From contig OZ010787.1 in the NCBI GenBank assembly GCA_963932465.1, forward strand, positions 29,950,087 through 30,014,086: a stretch of 64,000 nt of DNA. The letters run 5' to 3'. The first letter of the stretch is position 1. Each line of letters opens with the position of its first letter. This DNA is from Maratus speciosus. Lineage: Eukaryota > Arthropoda > Arachnida > Araneae > Salticidae. The notes under the pieces are model-generated. The model saw only the letters and a program-made list of their open reading frames with translations. It was not told where the DNA came from and ran no database searches. Position numbers and translations under genes: made by a program. Shown piece by piece: positions 55,710 through 64,000 of the stretch.

Positions 55710-55827
55710 CATGGAACTATGAATAAAGAGGAACTGACATATCCTTAAACTAGTGAAGCTTCAACTGTAACCGCTATCGCAGGAGTTGTTTGCTGCCTGT
55801 GGAAACTTCCACCAGTAGATTTATATA
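55710..55827. mobile_element. 540-bp MITE family, left fragment
   Basis: Begins CATGGAACTATGAATAAAGA and matches the family until TAGATTTATAT, then stops. Together with 55443-55700 it looks like a tandem pair trimmed at both outer sides. Confidence 0.7.
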
Positions 55828-55985
55828 ATTTCAGCAGAATTCATTTTTGCCCTTTATAGGACTTTCATTAAGGGTTGTAGCAATTACGTTAGTTAACTTT
55901 TAAAACTTAAAAGGAAGGAAATATAATAAAAACCCCGTGATACAACCTTATTTGATCAACTACAGGCTCGTCACCCTATATACAG

Positions 55986-56115
55986 CTAGTTCCATGGACT
56001 TTTTTAGTGTAAGTTACATAGCTGATGACTGCTAAGCTTGTTGGCCACCGTTATTTTCGAAATATTTGCTTGGCCTTATCCAGTTAATGGGATATCATCC
56101 ATAAAATAAGTCACA
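55986..56115 (-). repeat. Second copy of the 2532-2750 element, inverted
   Basis: CTAGTTCCATGGACTTTTTT, AGTGTAAGTTACATAGCTGA and CCATAAAATAAGTCACA match the complement of 2760-2620. The outer part is missing. Confidence 0.55.
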
Positions 56116-56929
56116 CTGTTAAAAATTAATTTAAATTAACTATCCAGATAACACTATTTTTTAATTTAAGAAATTCCGTTGATTAATTATAGAAAGTTTG
56201 AACATTAAATAAAGCGAAGATTATCTTTTAATATTTGTCGTGGAAACGTAAAAAAGTTGAAGACCCCTATCTTACGGCTTCCGCAGTAAATGGGTTAAAT
56301 ATTTTTGGTGACGTTTGTCAGTTGCGGAATTAAAATTAGGTGTACTTTCTTGTGGACACCGCCCGCAAAAGGGTTAAGCGAAGAAAACTAATAAAATTTA
56401 GTGGCGAGAGACTCCCCACTGGTGGATAGATTACTACATCCCTGACGTATGTGAATATTCCAAATAAATTTGTTTGTAATTTCCGGTGTCTTTCATTCAT
56501 GTAATCATTTAGCAATGGAAGCGCTCTGCGCCGGAAAGGGTTAAACAATCTACACAAATAATTTTAATATTAGAACTTATACTAAAGAGGTCATTTCTTT
56601 TGAATAATTTAATAATCGTATGCAGCATAATTAAATATAAATTTCTTATGCTCAATTCCTCTAAAGAAGTCTTTTCTCTCCATTGATTTTATTTTTAAAA
56701 AATATGCTATATATGCAAATAAAAAAGGTCCCTTTCATCAGACTCATAGTTTCAGAGATATCAATTCAAAAGACTTATTTGTGATAACGAGCAAATAGCA
56801 AACGAGCATTTCCACACATAAAATAAAAATAAAAGTGCCCAGTTAAACTTATGGCATTGACCACAGGCTATTCACACTAATTGTTTATTATACACTTATT
56901 TCGAGGAGCAATGTCCTCAAAAAATAAAT
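56116..56929. other. AT-rich stretch with orphan TTAA-type ends
   Basis: AATGGGTTAA (56288), AAGGGTTAA (56371) and AAAGGGTTAA (56535) look like right termini of TTAA elements, but left partners were not found. The 73-codon minus-strand frame 56336-56557 crosses them and is not a gene. Confidence 0.35.
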
Positions 56930-58080
56930 CAAGGGGAATTAGTCACCGTTTACCCCCTTTGTACTTAACCAATGAATCTCCAAATCTAATCAGGGAAGCT
57001 CCTTAACATAGTAAACTAGTATACCAAATTTGAAGCAAATCAGATAATTCTGCATGGAAAATCATTTCACTAAATTAAGGAGGGTATTAGCTCCCCCCAT
57101 TTCTCCCTTTTAGCAGAACCAATGAACCATCAAATCTAATCATAAAAGCTCCTTATCAGAATGAACCTAGAAAAAACATTAAAGTAAATGGAATAATTCT
57201 GCATGAAAACAAATTTATCTAAATTAAAGGGGCGAGAAACCCTTTCCCCCTTTTATACTGAACCAATTAACCTCCAAATCAAATGAAGGAAGCGCCATAT
57301 CGGAAGAAACTGGTATATCAAATTTGAAGCAAATCGAATAATTCTGCATCTAAAACACATTTATCTAAATTAAGGAGAGGACAGCCACCGTCCCCCCTTT
57401 ATACTTAACCAATAAACTTCTAAATCTAATCAAGGCAGCTCCTTAACATAATAAACCAGTATATCAAATTTGGAGCAAATCGGATAACTCTGCATGAAAA
57501 ACACATTTATCTAAATTAAGGGTGTCCAGCCCCCCTTTCCCCCTTTATACTTATAAACCTCCAAATCTAATCAGAGACGCTCCTTAACATAACAAACCGG
57601 CATACCAAATTTGGAGCAAATCGAATAAATTTGCATGAAAAACCCATTTATATAAATTAGGTTGAGGGGGGTAGCCCCCTTTCCCCTCTTTATACTTAAC
57701 TAATGAACCTCCAAATCTAATCAGGGAAGCTACTTAACATAATAAACCGGCATACCAAATTTGGAACAAATCTATTAATAATTCTCCATGAAAAACACAT
57801 CTAAATTAGGGGGTTAGCCTCCCTGTCCTTCCTTTATACTTAACTAATGAACCTCCAAATCTAATCAGGGAGGCTCCGGAACATAATAAACCGGTATACC
57901 ACATTTTGAGCCAATCGAATATTTCTGCATGAAAAACCCATTTATCTAAATTAAGGGCAGGGGACTATCCCCCGTTTTCCCCCTTTATCCTTAAACAATG
58001 AATCCCCAAAACTAATGAGGAAGCGCCTTACCAGAATGAATCTTTAAAAAAAATTTGAAGCAAATCGGATATTTCTATCA
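56930..58080 (+). repeat. Satellite-like tandem array, about eight 146-bp units
   Basis: The phrase AATGAACCTCCAAATCTAATC (or close variants) recurs at about 56968, 57118, 57261, 57407, 57550, 57699, 57843 and 57995, spacing 143-152 bp. Each unit also has a TACCAAATTTGAAGCAAATC-like phrase, TTCTGCATGAAAAACACATT and a pyrimidine-rich CCCCCTTTATACTTAA. After the last unit the text CACGTTACGTACGTATATAC follows. Non-coding; units are clearly diverged. Confidence 0.85.
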
Positions 58081-58206
58081 AGACGTTTCACGTTACGTAC
58101 GTATATACAGAACAGGTGGGCACATAAGCTCTCCGGCTTTGATAGTCTGTGAGCGAAAAATCTGTCACAAAATATTATTGATTTTGTCGTCCAACAAAAT
58201 CTTTAA

Positions 58207-58410
58207 CCCCTTCAGGGGCAAGCATTTACGTTTGTGAAATGCTGAATTCCCACCGGAATCTTTGAAAAATTCTATTTCAAAATAAGCAAAAGCAGTTTTA
58301 CGGCCTTTTTTCCACCAAAGTTAGAAAAGTAAAATTTAATAAAATGTTTCTGATGTAAAACTTCATTAATCGTAGGTGGTATATAATATATACCAGTGCC
58401 CCTCAAGGGC
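58207..58410. mobile_element. TTAA-flanked MITE, family C
   Basis: 204 bp between TTAA at 58203-58206 and 58411-58414, ends CCCCTTCAGGGGCAAGC and GTGCCCCTCAAGGGC. Closest relative 9576-9778. Confidence 0.8.
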
Positions 58411-58414
58411 TTAA

Positions 58415-61215
58415 AGAGTTTAGGATTTCCCTTTTAGATGAAATATTATGGTCATTGTGACTAAATGCGAAGCGTCTTTTCATACGTTTGTCACATTTAG
58501 GTCATAATTCGCATTTTACAAAATATAAAATACCAAATACAAACAAAAGAGGATTGTGTATTATGCTTTTATGTCAATGTGTATTGAGGAAACCTAATTA
58601 TTAACTATAATTTAAGGAAAATTATATCATTGTCACATTTAGATCACTTCTGTTACATTTACAGTAATTAAATGAAACGACCAAAGTACATGAATTTGGG
58701 AATGCATTTTATGTATGTCAGTTCGTCTTAATTTTAATAATTTTTTTATTATCGATTTTAATTATATAATTATTAATGCTGCATTGTAATGAAAGAAAGA
58801 ATCACAATACGGGGTTCCTACACTTTCAACTTAAATACCAGAATTTTTATGGAGAAAAACTTGACTCGTAGATTCGGGAGATTGCCAAGACGGATTCTTC
58901 TCAAAGAAAATACTGGTCTTGATCTGACCTAAACTCATGGAATTTCCCTGACCTGTAGGAATCCTGAAATAGAATAATTATAATTGGAATATTAGTGAAT
59001 CGGGCTGTGATTTGCATGTTGTATAGGTCCTTTTTTGATGGTTTTCATAAACATCAAGCTTTCTTTAAGCGGTTAAAATAAAATAGTGCGAATAAGTTTT
59101 AAAAAAATGCTTTTATTTTTTTCAGGAGAAAAAATAATTGGGCCACACATATAGAAAAATATCACTGGCTGTTAAAAGGCAATAAAAAAAATTTTTAAAA
59201 TTTTCTGAATCTGAAACAGGTGATGTTATAAATATTTACTTTTGAAAGAAAACTACAATATAATTCAAACCGTATTTAAGTTTCTTAAAGTAAATAACTA
59301 GGTTTTATTTATATTTGTTTAAAAAAAACTGTAATTCATGCCTTTTTATCAAGAATAAACAAATCTACCCCTAAAAAGATAGCTTTTCCTAAGCCTAGGG
59401 TGTGGTGATAGGATATCTTGTAAAATTCTCAGGCGTGTACGCACATTGTTTATAGGTTCATCAAACAAGGTTCATTAAACTCAACATTTCAATTAAAACT
59501 TTAAATTAAAATTAAAGCAAAATGAACATCTTACTTTGTGCCACCTAAGATTAACATTTCTGGAGCTTTTTGTTTGATTTTGAGAGATATAAAATTTTTA
59601 TCTCTAAATAACCAAAAAGAAAATTTTTCAGTTTAATTTTAATTTTTAATAAAATAGCATTCAAATAAGACGTCTGCATGTTGAAATATTTGTTTGTGTT
59701 TCAAATGTGATTGAATCAGTACGAGATGTGCAAATCGAATTTAGTCTTTTTCTACGTGTTAGATAAACACTATATTTTACTTTCCGTAAGCTTCTACATT
59801 ATAATAATACTTTTTATCTTGTGTCTCTGTTTTGATTCCAGTTTAAATTCCCTTTTGGCAAAATACAACTTTCTTTAAACGCACTAAAGAAGAAAAATAA
59901 AGAATCTGTTTAATAGTTAGAAAAATCGTTAAATAAACAAAGTTTCAGAGTAAAAGAAAAAGTGTGATAAGAAAGTTTACAAAAGTAATTGAATTTGAAT
60001 TTCGAAAATTTCAAATGTTAAAATAAGAAAATATTTTAATATTTAACCAGAATAAGATTGTATCGAAAAAATTATTTTCTTATACAAATGAATGTAAAAT
60101 ATAGATTTTATAAAATGAAACTGCAATAAACCGGTTTTGCACTCTTATTCTCTATGTAAAAATAATATTATCCAAGTAGTAAAATATTTAGTAAAAGACT
60201 GTAACTGACCTATGTATTCTTATAAATAATCTTATATATTTTTGAAATATTACTGTTGTATGAAAATTTTATATTGTTTAAATATGTATTTTTTATAATT
60301 GAAATATCATCTTATTATAAAACCTTAACTTGTTTAGATTACTGAAAATGTATCTTATTCAAGAAAAACTGTTTTTCAATAGCACTCTATAGGTCACCTG
60401 ACGCATTTATGCGTCATTTATAGAACTCTCATTAAATTATTCTAAATTCTCCCCAGAAACTTTGAATAGTTATTTTTGGTTATTATACTAAAAGATATTT
60501 CCTGAATAAAATAAAGGAAAATTGGTATAAACTTTTCCCTAGTATGAACTCTATATTTCTGGATAAAGAAGTCTTCAATAGTGTTTACAGCCTGTATAGT
60601 ATCAATCCAAATTTCGAAACTGCTTTAACTGTGTATTTTTACTATTTTACAAACATTTCATTCATTATTTCTTGTGTTTCGAAAATGCTATAAAAAATCT
60701 ATCAATAACATATTTTTTTTTTAATTTAAAATCCGTGGTGCAAGAAAAAGGAAAAACTGGAAATATATACTCATTCATTTTTTTAAGATATCAGTTTTTG
60801 AAACAAAGAGAAAAAGTAATTTCCTTGCACTGATTTTAAATACTAAATAATAAGTAACTTACTGTCACAACCAACTAATACTTATCGAAACTTACTAACT
60901 GTTAAAGCTGTTCATAAATCGTATATGATAGTTACCCTCATAGGATGCAAACTTTTCCCCGTAAAAATTTAAGCTAATATAAAATTCGCGCAGTATATAC
61001 TGGGCATATGAGATAGCTATACGAGATAAATGAATAAAACTTAATTGAGTACAACCCCCAGATTACTTTCTTCCGAGATAATGTTAAGAAATAGTATTTA
61101 AACTGATTTTGTGTCGCGTGTAACAGTTCTGTTTTATAAATGTTTCCTTTTCCTTAAAAAATATATTTTAAAGATATTTAAGCAATGTTATATGCGATTG
61201 ATATGTTGAACCCTA
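58415..61215. other. Long AT-rich stretch, nothing firmly recognised
   Basis: At 58825-58975 GGGGTTCCTAC and GTAGGAATCC are an inverted pair with an ACCAGAATTTTTATGG / AAAATACTGGT inner pair, possibly another MITE. Near 60393 a short palindrome GACGCATTTATGCGTC. No gene found in 2.8 kb. Confidence 0.45.
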
Positions 61216-61219
61216 TTAA

Positions 61220-61767
61220 CCCATTTTCGGCCAAAGGTGCGTAAACGCACCATTTCAATAAATATTTTTTTACTAACACTGTGATGAATATTTTTCAATA
61301 ATTTTATTTTTCTACTATTTTCAAGGGTTCTGGAGACATCTATAAAATATCAGTAACTCAATTGGAGTAAACATTTTCTGTTGAGAAATTTTCAAAAGAC
61401 GCTAGTTTTTTTTTTTTTTTTTTTTGAAACGGTTATTGACAAATTCGACTTTTCGAAAATGTATAATTATTCCACTTGAGATTAATCATATGTTTTTATA
61501 ATGGATTAAAGTTGCATGTTCTGTAAATAAAATAATAATAAAGCAAATTTCATGATTTTTTTTTTTTAACTACTAATTTTAAATTTAATGGTGCGTTAGT
61601 GCACCATTGACCGAAATAATGAAAATACTGAATGCATTTTATTTCTCAAATAAAATATTACTTTTCATGCACGAAACTTTTTTTTGTCTTAATGAATGTA
61701 ATTTAAGCATATTTCAATGAAAATAATACCACATTTTATAAATTTTCTATGCTTGGCCTAAAATGGG
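61220..61767. mobile_element. 548-bp TTAA-flanked element
   Basis: TTAA at 61216-61219 and 61768-61771; ends CCCATTTTCGGCCAAAGGTG and (complement) CCCATTTTAGGCCAAGCATA. A GGTGCGTAAACGCACC palindrome sits at the left end and a related GGTGCGTTAGTGCACC, with CCGAAAATGG-like text, at about 61592, suggesting an older internal end or duplicated terminus. Poly-T run at about 61407-61424. Non-coding. Confidence 0.75.
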
Positions 61768-62019
61768 TTAAGTGCATTTAACAGTGTTCCTGTAATGTTG
61801 AAAACCAAGGTGCGTACACTCCTTAAAATATTGAAGGTGTTTGGAACCAGTAATTCAAATTCAAAATCTTTGATTAAAATTTTTTCTTCAAATTAAAAGT
61901 ACTTCTGTAACGACTAACGGAATACGTAACATTTTTCTTTTCTTCAATAAGACGAAAAATTCTGTTGTGGTGCAAATTTGACATTTCGATATTAACACCT
62001 TGCACTCTGGCGCTGTATG

Positions 62020-62166
62020 CAGAGTTGCCAAGTCTCCGGCTTTTTGCACACCACTATTATCTTAGAGAGAATGTTCTTCTTTTAAATCGACAGAATGTTC
62101 CAATTAAAGTAAAAATTTCTGTATTAAAATACCAGCATCCAAAAAGTCGGAGACTTGGTAGCTCTG
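62020..62166. mobile_element. 147-bp MITE with CAGAGTTGCCAAGTCTCC ends
   Basis: Left end CAGAGTTGCCAAGTCTCCGG and right end (complement) CAGAGCTACCAAGTCTCCGA are inverted; the inner part pairs GCTTTTTG with CAAAAAGTC. Related in style to the CATAGCTGCCAAC and ATACTTGCCAAC families. Confidence 0.7.
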
Positions 62167-62314
62167 TGTATGTCACTAGCTACCAGTGTTGCTGCATCTG
62201 GGAGATTTTTTTTTTTTTTTAATTTGAATTCACACCACAAAAATTTAAATGGCAATTTTCTTTTACGTTATTTATGGAAAATCAAACATATTGTAAGGCA
62301 AAAATAAGAGTTAA

Positions 62315-62528
62315 CCCTTTGAGCTCTGATAGGTGAATTTCTTTCCACTTAATTTTAATCTTCGAATGTCGCAGTGTCGCCGGAATATTCAACCAAGTTT
62401 TCTTGAAAATAAATTAATGCATATTTTCGTGTCGTGTATATTATAAACCTAATTCTTTGTTTACAAATTACTGGTGCCAATTTGACATTTGGGCATTTTG
62501 AGGAAATTCACCCCCAGAGCTTAAAGGG
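62315..62528. mobile_element. TTAA-flanked MITE
   Basis: 214 bp between TTAA at 62311-62314 and 62529-62532; ends CCCTTTGAGCTCTGATAGG and CCCCCAGAGCTTAAAGGG. Part of the left end (AAGTGGGAAGAAATTCACCC in complement) recurs near 62665-62690 as a fragment. Confidence 0.8.
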
Positions 62529-62532
62529 TTAA

Positions 62533-64000
62533 AACTTAGTGGTGAGAATTCGGAATGTCTAATAAAAACTCAGACAGATATCATCATGTACGCCATAGTC
62601 GGAAATGTCAAATAATAGCATGACGTACGCGGAGTAAGTAACAGAGCGCACGAGATTAAAATTAAGTGGGAAGAAATTCACCCACCAGAGCATAAAGCAG
62701 AGTTGCCAGTTTTGCCTCCGTTTTTATTCAGAAGTTTCGAGTTCAAACAAGAAATAAAGAACAGTATTTTATATCTTATTTAATGAGAGACATTTAGCGA
62801 TCGAATAAAGTGAAAATTCTTATTAGGAAATTTCAGGTGTCAATTTGAAATTTCGGATTTTAAGAGGAGGTTAAACTGGCCACCTTGACTTACAGAGCTA
62901 CTATATTCAAACAGAATTTCTGTCATAATTAAGTCAAAATATCTATGCGTTTTTACTGGTGAAATTTAGCTCCGAAAGTATTCAGGACTTTGCCTTATTT
63001 ATGACAGAAATTATCTATTCATAAGGCGAAAATTTCAATTCAAATTTACTACAGGAATTCCAACCCTGCGCACAACGGTGGATTTGACGAATCTGGGCTG
63101 CCAAAAATATTTTTTTATGAGTTCCTTTAAGGGGACAGTTTAACTCAAAACTGGTCAAAATGTAGATTTTATTTATATTTTAAATGAAGCTTGTTTAATT
63201 GTGAATATTTTGACACCTCATTTTTACCTATACAGTAATTATAGCGCGAGATATTGTAAAATTTGTTAATACAACCAGCGCAATCCCTCACACAAATGAA
63301 AACTTACGGCTTTTTCTCCACGTTCATATTTTCTTCACTTTCATGTTTTCAAAATGCTAAGGGTTTTTTTGTATTTAATATAAAGATTAAAAAAAATGTA
63401 TACATGTCCTTTATTATTTATGTACTAAATTTGCATAAGCCTCCAGGTTTTTTGTTATTAAAAAATAATAATAATAAAAGTATATGAAGTGTTAGATTTC
63501 ATCATTTTACACTATATGTAACTCTCTTATGTTATCTTACTCTCTTACTCCTATATTTGCTTTATAGGATGATTGATTTCCGATTAATAAAGTAAAAGAA
63601 AATTACCAATTAAATGTTTGTGGTGAGAACTCAAAATTTCTAAAAAAAAATCGGCCAGAGGTGGCAACACTGGTGACTATTGATATACATTCGCTAACAG
63701 CGGCAGAGCGCAAGAGGTTAACGCACTCGGGACCACTGGTGAAAATATTCACCTGTAAAATTCACGTATAAAATTTGTTTCTGTCACCAGTAATAAAAAA
63801 AGTACACTTTGCCTCATTTGGAGGCTAACGAAAAAGTTTCCGTTCCACGTACCTTTTTCTACAGAGCGCGGGAGTAACGTGATCCTCGAATGCACCAATC
63901 CTGGAGTGCGGAAAGACCACACGTCACTGTAGCGGTCTGTAAAAAAAGATACGCAGGATGCACCGCTGTAGCCTGTCTTTTTCGTTAACTTCACGCGTTA
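62533..64000. other. AT-rich stretch with MITE fragments, no gene
   Basis: A fragment related to 62315-62528 lies at about 62660-62700. CAGAATTTCTGTCATAA / TTATGACAGAAATT at about 62920 and 63000 is an inverted pair. TTAACGCACTCGGGACC near 63719 may be the left end of another TTAA element that continues beyond the window. The 81-codon minus-strand frame at 63749-63994 has no recognised motif. Confidence 0.4.

Larger units (their letters stand above)
55022..55976. mobile_element. TA-flanked inverted-repeat element split by 540-bp-family MITEs
   Basis: Left end GGGTGACCGCACCAGTAGTT and right end (complement) GGGTGACGAGCCTGTAGTTG are inverted and each is bordered by TA. The inner left part has GATCAACTACTGGG near 55387. 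About 385 bp of 540-bp-family sequence (55443-55827) are inserted. No transposase seen. Confidence 0.6.

Noticed and set aside
56930..58080. Regularly spaced repeats as a CRISPR array
   Set aside because: Units are diverged along their whole 146-bp length with no conserved repeat plus unique spacer pattern, and the DNA is eukaryotic in character.
63749..63994. 81-codon minus-strand frame at the window edge
   Set aside because: No recognised motif; overlaps a possible TTAA-element end and probably is repeat DNA.

Overview
The window looks like a gene-poor, strongly AT-rich stretch of an animal nuclear genome. I find no host protein-coding gene, no rRNA, no intact tRNA and nothing bacterial. 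Almost everything recognisable is a transposable element or its wreckage: Tc1-like, piggyBac-like, hAT-like and Mutator/Merlin-like DNA transposons and their MITEs, a Helitron, a defective Ty3/gypsy-type LTR retrotransposon, a Penelope-like end with a hammerhead-like core, one tRNA-derived SINE and two satellite arrays. This mix and the style of the proteins suggest an arthropod, perhaps a spider. That is an inference from style, not a proven assignment.

Layout. 0-3 kb: short inverted-repeat elements, one inside another. 3.26-7.52 kb: a non-autonomous LTR retrotransposon (gag and protease remnants, no reverse transcriptase) inserted into a TTAA-flanked element; a second uninterrupted copy of that element at 40.44-40.94 kb shows the pre-insertion site. 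8.27-9.46 kb: a 1.2-kb foldback element. 9.5-18 kb: mostly unannotated AT-rich DNA with scattered MITEs, a Helitron-like 3' end and a local 335-bp duplication. 18-22 kb: a SINE and a dense mosaic of five or more MITE families. 23-26.9 kb: a Helitron Rep/helicase fossil and Helitron-like 5' end. 27.6-30.5 kb: piggyBac-type elements nested like Russian dolls around a piggyBac transposase fossil. 33.3-35.2 kb: a large tandem duplication. 35.7-37.2 kb: a nearly complete Tc1-like element. 38.2-39.5 kb: about 290-bp tandem repeats. 41.4-42.3 kb: an inverted-repeat element with hammerhead-like cores inserted in a TTAA MITE. 45.5-46.6 kb: a decayed gene of a recurrent arthropod type, interrupted by a MITE. 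51.4-53.6 kb: a Tc1-like element inside another Tc1-like element. 53.6-56.1 kb: tandem copies of a 540-bp MITE that share 9-bp spacers. 56.9-58.1 kb: about eight copies of a 146-bp satellite. 58-64 kb: AT-rich DNA and more TTAA MITEs.

No coding sequence here appears intact. Each transposase, Rep, gag or protease reading frame carries stops, frameshifts, deletions or insertions, so these are fossils. The common theme is nesting. Insertion order can be read from target-site duplications (TTAA for piggyBac types, TA for Tc1/mariner types, 8 bp for hAT types, 9 bp for the 540-bp family) and in two cases from a matching empty site inside the same window.
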